From Xestospongia muta (lineage: Eukaryota > Porifera > Demospongiae > Haplosclerida > Petrosiidae), in contig OY848919.1 of the NCBI GenBank assembly GCA_963693285.1, positions 11,899,461 to 11,963,460 of the forward strand: DNA of 64,000 nt, written 5' to 3'. The notes below the pieces were generated by a model. The model searched no databases. It saw nothing but the letters and a program-made list of their open reading frames with translations, and was not told where the DNA came from. Below, piece by piece: positions 43,564 through 55,510 of this stretch. Both the position numbers and the translations under genes were made by a program. The number at the start of each line of letters is the position of its first letter. The first letter of the stretch is position 1.

Positions 43564-46260
43564 ATGATGGAGCTTCCTAGTTATGATGAAGTTATGAAGC
43601 CAAGTGAGAAATATATAGCAAACATAGATCATTACTCTATTAAAATGCTTGAACCTAAATGCTGAGTTTTATTTGTAAGATTGACAAAGACTGACTTGGA
43701 AACAAAACTCAATAAAATATATATCAAAACGTAGTAACAACGAAAAAGAATATTCTAGATACACCACATGATAGAATGTTCTAGCAATCATAAATGTGCT
43801 CATCACTGAATATTCATGTACACAGATACCATACAAAACACATTATATTATGTAAACAATCTGAGCTCTAAGTGCTCTTTTTCTACAAATACATGTAGTT
43901 CTGGAGCTGAGAGTTTTGACTTCCCTGATTATTTGCATGAAAGGACAAACTATGCTATAAACAGTTCCTCCTGTTTGGATCTAAGCAAGACTTGCATTTC
44001 ATTACATTTTGTTATCAGATAATTTATTAATTGTTGCAATCTTAAAATTTGTACTGTTAAAATAAGCTGGTTAATTGTTTATTATATTCATAAACATTTT
44101 TGGTTGCATGCATCCCTATACTAAAATATTGAAAGCTATCAGCAACAATATAGGTTTGATTATTTAGTTATTATAGCGTAACAATTTGTGTAGCTTAAAA
44201 CATAACATCCTATAATGCATTTTGGCAAGTATCAGTTCCATTGCCCTGACCCACCATCTTTCTTTGTTGATTAGACAATGGGTAGGAGAATTCTACAGGA
44301 AATAGAGCTCTGTTTCCTATTGAAACCCCCAACACATAGTTTAGACAATTTTGATCCATAAGACCAACCTAGTCATACTCTATTCCAACCAAATGTTAAT
44401 GATGCCTCAGAGGTATTCTGAATTCTCTTCGATGTTAGTAAGAACATTCAAACAGAAAGATACGTTGTGTTTATTAACATTTGAGCTATAGATGCCAACC
44501 TTTTCTCATTAATATCAAATGTAATTATTAATACTTTTTAAGAATTAACAAATCATACTAATTGTAAACATTAACTATATTTCATAGTACTTTAGTAATC
44601 AAAACAGTATGATGTGTAGTCGTTAGGTTAAATTTATACATATGTTGGCAATCAAACACCATTTTTATGGTTAAATACATACTAATACATTAGTAATCAA
44701 AACAGTATGATGTTTAGTTTTTACGTTAAATCTATATGTACGTTACTAATCAAACAGCATTTTTATGGTTAAATCCATAGTACTTTAGTAATCAAAAGAG
44801 TATAATGTGTAGTTGTTAAGTTAAATCCATGCATAGTAAATTAGTAATCAATCTTTGGTTAAATCATACAACTTAGTAATTTTTGTAGTGTACTATGTGA
44901 GAATATATTAAATGAACTACTGCCTTGTTATAAGTATATGTAAATTATATACATGTTTCTTTAAAATTTCTTTAAGATAACTTCGTAAAAACATTGATAT
45001 TTTTGGACTGTGGTTGTATCATAAAATTATTGTGTTGTCAATATTATGAAAAATGTAGCTGAACAAATGACTTCTAATAATAAAGTGAGGCATGTATCAA
45101 TTTTAGTAGTAGTAATTAAGAAGATAAAGGAAGTATGTGTTAATCAAGTATAAGTATATTATTAAAGCAATAATCTGTTTAGTATTTGTTAATCCCATCT
45201 ATATCTGAAACTCCCATTACCCAAAGACACCAGCATAAGACTTAGCCTGAAAATACCTCATAAATGTATGGAATGTGCTGTATGTACACAGTACATTTGA
45301 TTATATCAAATCATACTGCCTTATAAAATAGATATGTAAATAATCAGAGCATTATCTTTGCAAGGATATTTTAATCCACATTTTAACAATTTATTACCTT
45401 TGTCTTTTTAATTTGGTTATATATAGCCACATCACCATATGAGAAAATTCCTATGAAAGAATTTAATAGTAGTTACCCTGAAAATAATCAGGAGAATATT
45501 CAAGAAAGTACAACTTGCTACGACAGCAAGCTAGTATCTATGTGTGGTGTGCTTTGGATATTGTTCCATAAACCATGCCGTAAGTTGTATTGTTTTGGTG
45601 TTTTTATTATGTTCTTGATTATCTAGCTTTAATTACTTGTTGTTATGTTACCTGGGCTGCTCTACCAATAACTGCTATTATAATTGGTAAATTAAATATG
45701 TTGTGGTAGATTAATAGAATAATAAATACAATACTATACTAAATTTATGATCAATTCTTTTATTTGGAAAGATTCTTATCAGTTATATTTCAATATATTT
45801 CATTCTTATAGGATCAGTCTATTTTGACAAGTGTACTATTCGAGTTGCAAATTTAATACCAATATTTCTTATCGTTTTTGGATGTGTGGCTTTATTTCAA
45901 ACAGCATTTGGTATTATCAAAATGTGCCTCTGTGGAAGAGATATAGATCTAAAAGATGATAAACCCTGCAATGAAAAAATAAAGACTGGATGCTATTTTG
46001 AAGTGATCATCAGCGGCATTCTTTTCCTTTGGATAATTGTAGGAGATTATTTCACATTTGGTGTCTATGATGACTGGGTCGAAGGAGGAAAACAGTCTTG
46101 CAGTGCTGGTGGTGATCCTAAGCTGTGCTGTGATGCTGTGCCTATGTATTTTACTTTTGTTTTCCTAATATTAGTATATTGTCTATTAGGTATTATTTTG
46201 TTACTTAAGTTATGTATATTCCTTCTTTATATTTTATCTATTTTTGTCTGTGCCAAATAA
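43564..46260 (+). CDS. Four-TM protein, TMEM272-like, array gene 18
   Basis: Exons 43564-43603, 45427-45579, 45627-45686, 45812-46260; 233 aa, all introns phase 1. The leader has M-M-E-L-P-S-Y-D-E-V-M-K-P (L-P-x-Y in place of P-P-x-Y). Exon 2 contains S-P-Y-E-K-I-P and Y-P-E-N-N-Q-E-N. TM1 reads T-C-C-Y-V-T-W-A-A-L-P-I-T. The last exon has F-D-K-C-T-I-R...I-P-I-F, TM2, a loop C-L-C-G-R-D-I-D, TM3, K-Q-S-C-S-A-G-G-D and L-C-C-D-A-V-P, TM4 and a longer hydrophobic end. Intron 1 is about 1.8 kb and repeat-rich, so leader assignment rests on three parallel copies. Confidence 0.74.
44584..44867. repeat. 98-bp minisatellite, about three diverged units (block A)
   Basis: Units contain TTAGTAATCAAAACAGTATG and later GTAATCAAACAGCATTTTTA; it is the oldest-looking of the three minisatellite sites, in intron 1 of gene 18. 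Confidence 0.75.
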
Positions 46261-46675
46261 TATGTTGTTTTGTGGAAAGTACAAGTTAACTATAGGATAT
46301 TATAATTTGTTATGTCATGTGATATTGTATTATGATGTCATGTCTTGTCATGTAGATTTATTTTATGTCTGGTGTCAAATATATGCACTTTTGACAAGTA
46401 ATAAAAACGTTTTATTAAATAAGTAACTTAGTAATTCAATTAATTATTATGGAACATCTTTCCATTTCCCAGAGATATCAGACAATATGATACTAAGATT
46501 AAATGTACCCTCATAAAGACGTATAATATACTGAACGTCCACTACATAACAATAATATCTAATTATTCTTTACCTTATAAATAATTTTAAAATTCTTTAT
46601 CTTGTAATGATACTTTACACGCACATTTTAACAATTCATCTCTTTTGTTATTCTTTAACATGGTATACTCCACTC

Positions 46676-46870
46676 TTATATGGAGAACGTTTTTCTATAA
46701 GCGAAATGGGAGATAAACAAGACACGTTTATGATGAGGGCAAACTAGTATCTAACCCTAGTGTGCTCTCTTTATTGAGAAGCTAAGACAAGCTTGTGATG
46801 AGGCCAAAGTTGTCCTTGATGTGCTCTGTAACTTTCTCTTCAAATCACACTCTATGTCATGCAATTTTAA
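46676..46870 (+). pseudogene. Relic of a gene-16-like exon 2
   Basis: After the start of block B the plus strand keeps fragments such as ATATGGAGAACGTTTTTC, GAGGCCAAAGTTGTCCTTGA and TGTGCTCTGTAACTTTCTC, which match the exon-2 text of gene 16 (Y-E-E-L-F-P-V-K-E-M and V-L-C-D-L-L-C-K-S) with stops and shifts. Similar relics at 50605 and 54965 show an older gene that was copied along with the block. Confidence 0.55.
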
Positions 46871-47111
46871 ATAATTTTAAATAAGTACTTGACATGCATG
46901 AATCTATAGTCTTTTAGATTTTTACTCTTTCACACAATTAATGCTCAATTTCAAATGGGTGTGTCTTTTCTTACATCATATTACATATTATATGTCACCA
47001 GAAAGTATATAACCAACCAGTTGTAGAAGCTTGCGTGTACAACATTTTGCACAAAAAAGTTGTATTCAGTCGATTAGTTGTGAAGTAACAAGATTACTGC
47101 TGTGTCTTCAA

Positions 47112-49777
47112 ATGATGGAGCCTCCTAGTTATGATGAAGTTATGAAGCCAAGTGAGAAATATATATAGCAAACATTGATCATTACTCTATTAAAATGCTT
47201 GAATCTAAATACATGTAGGTCTGGAGCTAAGAGTTTTGACTTCCCTGATTATTTGCATGAAGTGAGAAACTATGCTAAAACAGTTTCTCCTCATTGATCT
47301 AAGCAAGATTTGCATTTCATTACATTTTGTTATCATTTAATTTATTAATTGTTGCAATCTTAAAATTTCTACTGTTAAAATAAGCTGGTTAATTGTTTTA
47401 TCATATTCATAAACATTTTTGGTTGTATGTATCCCTATACTAAAATATTGAAAGCTATCAGCAACAATGTCAGCTTGATTATTTAGTTACTATAGCATAA
47501 CAATTTGTGTAGCTTAAAACATAACTTCCTAAAATGCATTTTGGCAAGTATCAGTTCCATTGCCATGACCCAGGATCTTTCTTTGTTGATTGGACAATCG
47601 GTAGGAGGATTCTACAGGAAATAGAGCTCTGTTACCTATTGAAACCCCCAACACATAGTTTAGACAATTTTGATCCATAAGACCAACCTAGTCATACTCT
47701 ATTCCAACCCAAGTGTTAATGATGCCTCAGAGGTATTCTGAATTCTCTTTGATTTTTAAGTTAAATCCATAGTATATTAATAATCAAAACAGTATGATGT
47801 TTAGTTGTTAGGTTAAATCCATGCATACATTAGTAATCAAACAGCATTTTTAAGGTTGAATCCATACTAGTACTTTAGTAATCAAAGCAGTATGATGTTT
47901 AGTTGTTACGTTAAATCCATGCATACATTAGTAATCAAACAGCATTTTTAAGGTTGAATCCATACTAGTATATTAATAATCAAAACAGTATGATGTTTAG
48001 ATGTTACGTTAAATCCATGCGTACATTAGTAATCAAACAGCAATTTTAAGGTTGAATCCATACTAGTACTTTAGTAATCAAAACAGTATGATCTTTAGTT
48101 GTTACGTTAAATCCATGTGTATATTAGTAATCAAACAGCATTTTTAAGGTTGAATCCATACTAGTACTTTAGTAATCAAAACAGTATGATGTTTAGTTGT
48201 TACATTAAATCCATGCGTACATTAGTAATCAAACAGCATTTTTAAGGTTGAATCCATACTAGTACTTTAGTAATCAAAACAGTATGATGTTTAGTTGTTA
48301 CGTTAAATCCATACGTACATTAGTAATCAAACAGCATTTTTATAGTTGAATCCATACTAGTACTTTAGTAATCAAAACAGTATGATGTTTATTTGTTACG
48401 TTAAATCCATGCGTACATTAGTAATCAAACAGCATTTTTAAAGTTGAATCGATACTAGTACTTTAGTAATCAAAACAGTATGATGTTTATTTGTTACGTT
48501 AAATCCATGCGTACATTAGTAATCGAACAGCATTTTTAAGGTTGAATCCATACTAGTACTTTAGTAATCAAAACAGTATGATGTTTAGTTGTTACATTAA
48601 ATCCATGCGTACATTAGTAATCAAACAGCATTTTTAAGGTTGAATCGAAACTAGTACTTTAGTAATCAAAACAGTATGATGTTTAGTTGTTACATTAAAT
48701 CCATGCGTACATTAGTAATCAAACAGCATTTTTAAGGTTGAATCGAAACTAGTACTTTAGTAATCAAAACAGTATGATGTTTATTTGTTACGTTAAATCC
48801 ATGCGTACATTAGTAATCAAACAGCATTTTAAAGGTTAAATCCATACTACCTTAAAAAATAAATATATAATTAATCAGAGTATTATCTTTGCAAGGATAT
48901 TTTAATGCACATTTTAACAATTTATCACCATTTTTAAATTTGGCTATAGACTCATCACCACATGAGAAAATTACTATGAGGGATATGAAAGAATATAATA
49001 GTAATCACCCTGAAAATAATCAGGAGAATATTCAAGAAAATACAGCTTGCAATGACAGCAAACGAGTATCTAAGTGTGGTGTGCTTTGGATATTGTTACG
49101 TAAACCATGCCGTAAGTTGTATTGTTTTGATGTTTTTATTATGTTCTTGATTATCTAGCTTTAATTACTTGTTGTTATGTTACCTGGGCTCCTCTACCAA
49201 TAACTGCTATTATAATTGGTAAATTAAATATGTTGTGTTAGTTTAATAGAATAATAAATACAATACTATACTAAATTTATGATTTATTCTTTTGTTTGGA
49301 AAGATGCTTATCAGTTATATTTCAATATATTTCATTCTTATAGGATCAGTCTATTTTGACAAGTGTACTATTCGAGTTGCAAATTTAATACCAATATTTC
49401 TTATTGTTTTTGGATGTGTGGCTTTATTTCAAACAGCATTTGGTATTATCAAAATGTGCCTCTGTGGAAGAGATATAGATCTAGAAGATGATAAACCCTG
49501 CAAAACAAAAATAAAGATTGGATTCAAACTTGAAACAGTCTTCCCCTCATTTCTTAGCCTTTGGATATTTGTGGGAAGTTATTTTACATTTGGTGTCTAC
49601 GATGACTGGGTCGAAGGAGGGAAACAGTCTTGCAGTGCAGGTGGTGATCCAAAGTTGTGCTGTGATGCTGTGCTAATGTACTTTACTTTTGTTTTGCTAA
49701 TATCAATATATTGTATAGTTACTATTCTTGTTTTTGCGCTTAAAGCATGTTTTTTCATTGTTTATGTTTTTTGCTGA
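47112..49777 (+). CDS. Four-TM protein, TMEM272-like, array gene 19
   Basis: Exons 47112-47151, 48950-49111, 49159-49218, 49344-49777; 231 aa. The leader has P-P-S-Y-D-E-V (true PPxY). Exon 2 carries S-P-H-E-K-I-T-M and H-P-E-N-N-Q-E-N, nine bases longer than in genes 18 and 20. TM1 and the C-T-I-R...I-P-I-F core are as in gene 18. The extracellular cysteine loop is conserved; the end is shortened to V-F-C. Intron 1 (about 1.8 kb) contains about 11 units of the 98-bp minisatellite. Confidence 0.74.
47757..48850. repeat. 98-bp minisatellite, about 11 units (block B)
   Basis: The unit starts agtactttagtaatcaaaac and ends with a GGTTGAATCCATACT block; spacing is exactly 98 bp between successive AGTACTTTAG words (48065, 48163, 48261). 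Each unit has two related halves (TTAGTAATCAAA-AACAG and TTAGTAATCAAACAG), so it grew from a repeat of about 49 bp. It lies wholly in intron 1 of gene 19 and is not a CRISPR array. Confidence 0.92.
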
Positions 49778-50063
49778 TACCGTCAGTGTTTTGTGGCAAA
49801 TACAATTAATGAATATATCGTTATAATATATATTATCCTGTCATGTGATATTACAATAATATAATGCGATGTCTTGTTGTGTGCATATATTTTTATGCCT
49901 GGTTTCAAAATATATATATACACTTTTAATATGTAATAAAAACACTTTATTAAATATTAACTTAGTGAATCACTTATTTAATGTGTTTTTCTCTCTATAT
50001 TTGTACTGTATTCTTGTTTGGGAGCTGTATCTCATCAAGAAACTCTCTAACTATCACTTTTAA

Positions 50064-50345
50064 GGTGCCTATGTATTTTACTTTTGTTTTCCTAATATTA
50101 GTATATTGTCTATTAGGTATTATTTTGTTACTTAAGTTATGTATATTCCTTCTTTATATTTTATCTATTTTTGTCTGTGCCAAATAATATGTTGTTTTGT
50201 GGAAAGTACAAGTTAACTATAGGATATTATAATTTGTTATGTCATATGATATCATATTATGATGTCATGTCTTTTCATGTAGATTTATTTTATGTCTGGT
50301 GTCAAATATATGCACTTTTGACAAGTAATAAAAACGTTTTATTAA
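50064..50345 (+). pseudogene. Copy of the 3' end of gene 18 last exon, without the rest of the gene
   Basis: From 50064 the sequence equals that from about 46137 of gene 18 (V-P-M-Y-F-T-F-V-F, TM4, end and 3' flank). Immediately before it comes the 3' flank of gene 19 (CTCTAACTATCACTTTTAAG), also seen at about 53610. This is a recombination junction between blocks. The 68-aa ORF is therefore a fragment. Confidence 0.8.
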
Positions 50346-50604
50346 ATAAGTAACTTAGTAAATCAATTAATTATTATGGAACATCTTTCCATTTCCAAGA
50401 GACATCAGACAATATGATACTAAGATTAAATGTACCCTCATAAAGACATGTGATATACTGAACGTCCACTACATAACAATAATATCTAATTATTCTCTAT
50501 CTTATAAGTAATTTTAAAATTCTTTATCTTGTAATGATACTTTACACACACATTTTAACAATTCATCTCTTTTGTTATTCTTTAACATGGTATACTCTAC
50601 TCTT

Positions 50605-50790
50605 ATATGGAGAACGTTTTTCCTATGAAAGAAATGGGAGATCAGCAAGACAAGTTTATGATGAGGACAAACTAGTATCTAACCCTAGTGTGCTTTCTTT
50701 ATTGAGAGGCTAAGTAAGACAAGCTTGTGATGAGGCCAAAGTTGTCCTTGATGTGCTCTGTAACTTTCTCTTCAAATCACACTGTAAGCC
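50605..50790 (+). pseudogene. Relic of a gene-16-like exon 2 (block C copy)
   Basis: Same text as at 46676, with GGAGAACGTTTTTCCTATGA and AGGCCAAAGTTGTCCTTGAT; the donor-like CACTGTAAG is retained. Frames are broken. Confidence 0.55.
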
Positions 50791-51050
50791 ATGCAATTTT
50801 AAATAATTTTAAATAAGTACTTGACATGTATGTATAATGTATCTATAGTCTTTTAGATTTTTACTCTTTCACACAATTAATGCTCAATTTCAAATGGGTG
50901 TGTCTTTTCTTACATCATATTACATATTATATGTCACCAGAAAGTATATAACCAACCAGTTGTTGAAGCTTGCGTGTACAACATTTTGCACAAAAAAGTT
51001 TTATTCAGTCGATTAGTTGTGAAGTAACAAGATTACTGCTGTGCCTTTAA

Positions 51051-53339
51051 ATGATGGAGCCTCCTAATTATGATGAAGTTATGAAGCCAAGTGAGAAATA
51101 TATATAGCAAACATAGATCATTACTCTATTAAAATGCTTGAACCTAAATACATGTAGGTCTGGAGCTAAGAGTTTTGATTTCCCTGATTATTTGCATGAA
51201 GGGACAAACTATGCTAAAACAGTTTCTCCTGTATGGATCTAAGCAAGATTGCATTTCATTACATTTTGTTATCATTTAATTTATTAATTGTTGCGATCTT
51301 AAAATTTGTACTGTTAAATTAAGTTGGTTAATTGTTTTGTCATATTCATAAACATTTTTGGTTGCATGCATCCCTATACTAAAATATTGAAAGCTATCAG
51401 CAACAATATCAGCTTGATTATTTAGTTATTATAGCATAACAATTTGTGTAGCTTAAAACATAACATCTTATAATGCATTTTGACAAGTATCAGTTCCATT
51501 GCCCTGACCCAGCATCTTTCTTTGTTGATTGGACAAGGTTAAATTGATACTAGTACTTTAGTAATTAAAACAGTATGATGTTTATTTGTTACGTTAAATC
51601 CATGCGTACATTAGTAATCAAACAGCATTTTTAAGGTTGAATCGAAACTAGTACTTTAGTAATCAAAACAGTATGATGTTTAGTTGTTACATTAAATCCA
51701 TGACAATGGGTAGGAGAATTCTACAGGAAATAGAGCTCTATTTCCAATTGAAACCTAAACGCATAGTTTGAACAATTTTGATCCATAAGACCAACCTAGT
51801 CATACTCTGTTCCAACCCAAGTGTTAATGATACCTCGGAGGTATTCTGAATTCTCTTTGATTTTTAAGTTAAATCCATAGTATATTACTAATCAAAGCAG
51901 TATGATGTTTAGTTGTTACGTTAAATCCATGCGTACATTAGTAATCAAACAGCATTTTTAAGGTTAAATCCATACTAGTACATTAGTAATCAAAACAGTA
52001 TGATGTTTAGTTGTTACGTTAAATCCATGCATACATTAGTAATCAAACAGCATTTTTAAGGTTAAATCCATACTAGTACATTAGTAATCAAAACAGTATG
52101 ATGTTTAGTTGTTACGTTAAATCCATGCATACATTAGTAATCAAACAGCATTTTTAAGGTTAAATCCATACTAGTACATTAGTAATCAAAACAGTATGAT
52201 GTTTAGTTGTTACGTTAAATCCATGCATACATTAGTAATCAAACAGCATTTTTAAGGTTAAATCCATACTAGTACATTAGTAATCAAAACAGTATGATGT
52301 TTAGTTGTTACGTTAAATCCATGCATACATTAGTAATCAAACAGCATTTTTAAGGTTAAATCCATACTAGTACATTAGTAATCAAAACAGTATGATGTTT
52401 AGTTGTTACGTTAAATCCATACTTCCTTATTAAATAAATGCATAATTAATCAAAGTATTATCTTTGCAAGGATATTTTAATGCACATTATAACAATTTAT
52501 CACTATTTTCTTTTTTATTTGGCTATAGGCCCATCACCACATGAGAAAATTCCTATGAAAGAATTTAATAGTAGTTATCCCGAAAATAATCAGGAGAATA
52601 TTCAAGGAAGTACAGCTTGCAACGATAGCAAGCCAGTATTTAAGTTTGGTGTGTTCCGGAAATTGTTCCATAAACCATGCCGTAAGTTGTATTGTATATA
52701 GTGTTTTTATTATGTTCTTGATTATTTAGCTTTAATTACTTGTTGTTATGTTACCTGGGCTGCTCTACCAATAACTACGATTATAATTGGTAAATTAAAT
52801 ATGTTGTGCTAGATTAATAGAATAATAAATACAATACTATACTAAATTAATTATCAACTCTTTGGTTTATTAGTTATATTTCAGTATATTTCATTCTTAT
52901 AGGATTAGTCTATTTTGACAAGTGTACTATTCGAGTTGCAAATTTAATACCAATATTTCTTATTGTTTTTGGATGTGTGGCTTTATTTCAAATAGCATTT
53001 GGTATTATTAAAATGTGCCTCTGTGGAAGAGATATAAATCTAGATGATGATGAACCCTGCAAAACAAAAATAATAATTGGATTCAAACTTGAAACACTCT
53101 TCACCTCACTTCTTAGCCTTTGGATAATTGTAGGAAGTTATTTAACATTTGGTGTCTACGATGACTGGGTCGGAGGAGGGAAACAGTCTTGCAGTGCAGG
53201 TGGTGATCCAAAGTTGTGCTGTGATGCTGTGCTCATGTACTTTACTTTTGTTTTGCTAATATTAATATATTGTACAGTAGCTATTCTTGTTTTTATATTT
53301 AAAGTATGTGCATTCATTCATTATTTTTCGCAGATATAA
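51051..53339 (+). CDS. Four-TM protein, TMEM272-like, array gene 20
   Basis: Exons 51051-51090, 52529-52681, 52730-52789, 52903-53339; 229 aa, phase-1 introns. The leader has P-P-N-Y-D-E-V. Exon 2 reads S-P-H-E-K-I-P-M-K-E-F-N, ending F-H-K-P-C. The last exon begins G-L-V-Y-F-D-K-C (S changed to L at the usual G-S-V-Y), with the conserved loop K-Q-S-C-S-A-G-G-D-P-K-L-C-C-D. D-W-V-G-G-G replaces D-W-V-E-G-G in the extracellular loop. It is closer to gene 19 than to gene 18 in the last exon but closer to 18 in exon 2, a sign of patchwork conversion. Confidence 0.74.
51537..51701. repeat. Stray 165-bp piece of the 98-bp minisatellite with 5-bp flanking repeat
   Basis: About 1.7 units interrupt the sequence that in blocks A and B reads straight through. 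Both sides show GACAA (51532-51536 and 51702-51706). Confidence 0.8.
51860..52420. repeat. 98-bp minisatellite, about 5-6 units (block C)
   Basis: Units are more uniform than in block B (repeated TACATTAGTAATCAAAACAG), suggesting recent homogenisation. In intron 1 of gene 20. Confidence 0.9.
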
Positions 53340-54960
53340 TCAGTGCCTAATATGTTATTTTGTGGCAAATGCAATTAATGAATAGGTCATTATATTATAT
53401 ATTATCCTGTCATGTGATATTACAATAATATAATGTGATGTCTTGTCATGTGCATATATTTTTATGCCTGGTTTCAAAATATATATATACACTTTTAACA
53501 TGTAATAAAAACACTTTATTAAATAATTAACTTAGTGAATCACTTATTTAATGTGTTTTTCTCTCTATTCGTACTGTATTCTTGTTTGGGAGCTGTACCT
53601 CATCAAGAAACTCTCTAACTATCACTTTTAAGGTGGGTTTAGTGCATTACTACAAAACACAACTATAACAATTGTGTGAACTATCAAATACAATTATGCA
53701 ATAACACATACAAAATAGCGATTACATTGCTACATTGCCCAATCGAGTTTGATCTATATATTATATAAGGGTTGTGGTAATACAACTCAAAAGAGAAATG
53801 TTGGTGAGTCTCAGTAACAAATTTCAGATTTTTCCTTGAAGGTGAGCCAATGAGGGGCAGTGGTATATATTAGAGTAGTAGAGAAGATTATTTATATATA
53901 TCTATTGCATGACCAGCTAGCTATCAAGCACATGTATTAGCAATGCTTTTATGCATGAACCTTACTATCTATCCTGTTAAATTTTAAAAGAAAGCATTTT
54001 ATTGTTAAAAACAAACAACACTCTTTATACGATAACTATGCTAGTAAATAAGACTAGTACATATCTCTACAAACTGCTATTGAATTCTGTGAGATCATAT
54101 AGTAGTCGGTGGCTTCCATTTTACATTTTACTCAGATGGACTTAGCATATCATTTTGAAAGCACCAAAACACACATAAAACTGTGTGTGTGTGTGTGATT
54201 TTGCATATGTGCATGGAATGTTTTCCAGACTCATAATTTATCCCTTTTTGCATTCATCCACTTGTTCTGTTGTTTAGGTACCAATTTCTGTCATAAAGAC
54301 AAGTAGAGTACAGTAGGAGTTTCCAACAGAGGGAGGTCAGCAATAAATATGTTGTACTATTGTACACCATGATAAAAACATTGCATCTAACTTACTTTTG
54401 CCCTATGAGTATTATTACTATAATAACTTTGATTATACAATATTTTTAAAACATCATGTTATTGGACTATGATTGCATTATGCAATTATTGTATGTGAGG
54501 AGATAGTAATAGATTATTTGATTAATAATTACTACAAAATAATAGTTTATTAAGTTCAAGAAATGAGCTTAAATGATATAGTTATTGTCATTTACTACAC
54601 TGTATTAAGGCAAGGGCTGTAGTATAATGTATTTAATCAAGAATAACGAGCATGTTAATTGGTGATAGTTCCAAGCAATTATAATGTTTATCCATTTAGT
54701 CGCATCTATTCATGTGACAATTGATGGAACATCTGGATTTTCCATTTCCAGACCCATCAGGTAATATGATACTAAGACTGAATGTACCCTCATAAAGACA
54801 TGGGATCTACTGAACATCTACTACATAATATTATAATCTAATTATTCTTTACCTTATAAATAATTTAAAAATACCTAGTACTCTATCTTGTAATGATAAT
54901 TTACATACACATTTCAACAATTTATTTCTTTTGTCATTCTTTAACATGGTATCCTACTTA
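53340..54960. other. Intergenic stretch, no gene recognised
   Basis: The first 300 bp repeat the 3' flank of gene 19. A short (GT)n occurs at about 54184-54200. The remainder is AT-rich with no family similarity. Confidence 0.5.
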
Positions 54961-54964
54961 CTTA

Positions 54965-55510
54965 TGGAGAACTTTTTCCTATGAATGAAATCGGAGATAA
55001 GGCAAGACAAGTTCATGATCATGACAAACTAGTTCTACCCCTAATGTGCTCTCTGTATTAAGAGGCTAAGTAAGACAAGTTTGTGATGAGGGCGAAGTTG
55101 TCCCTAATGTGCTCTGTAACATTCTCTTCAAATCACACTGTAAGTCATACAATTTTAAATACTTTTAAAATATGTACTTGACATGTATGTATCAATAGTC
55201 TTTTACAGTTTTGTTTAGTTTATTACATGTTTTGATTATCTAGCTCTCTATAGTTGCTGGTATATTACCTGGGCTACTCTATCAATCACCATGATTGTAA
55301 TTGCTAAGTTTCAATATTACAAACTAATACAATACTAATACAATACTAATTACAATACTATGCTTACTGTATTCTTTCATTTACATTTCATTCTTTGGCA
55401 TCAGTCTATTTTCATAAGTGTACTATTAACAATATAAATCTCATACCAATATTTCATATTACTTTTGGATCCATGGCTTTCTTTCAAACAACATTTAGTA
55501 TTCTCATGTG
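54965..55510 (+). pseudogene. Decayed four-TM array gene 21
   Basis: In order: an exon-2 relic (54965-55141, ending at a CACTGTAAG-type donor), a TM1 relic (about 55244-55305; T-W-A-T-L-S-I-T-M-I-V-I-A) and the start of a last exon from about 55403 (S-V-Y-F-H-K-C-T-I and I-P-I-F-H-I), ending abruptly near 55505. Several stops and a missing 3' half show that it is dead. Confidence 0.7.

Noticed and set aside
43363..43580. 72-aa ORF upstream of array gene 18
   Set aside because: The two duplicate copies (about 46.9 and 50.9 kb) do not keep it open; it is promoter/5' UTR sequence.
47757..52420. Possible CRISPR-like repeat array
   Set aside because: The 98-bp units are directly contiguous with no unique spacers, in an intron of a eukaryotic gene: a minisatellite.
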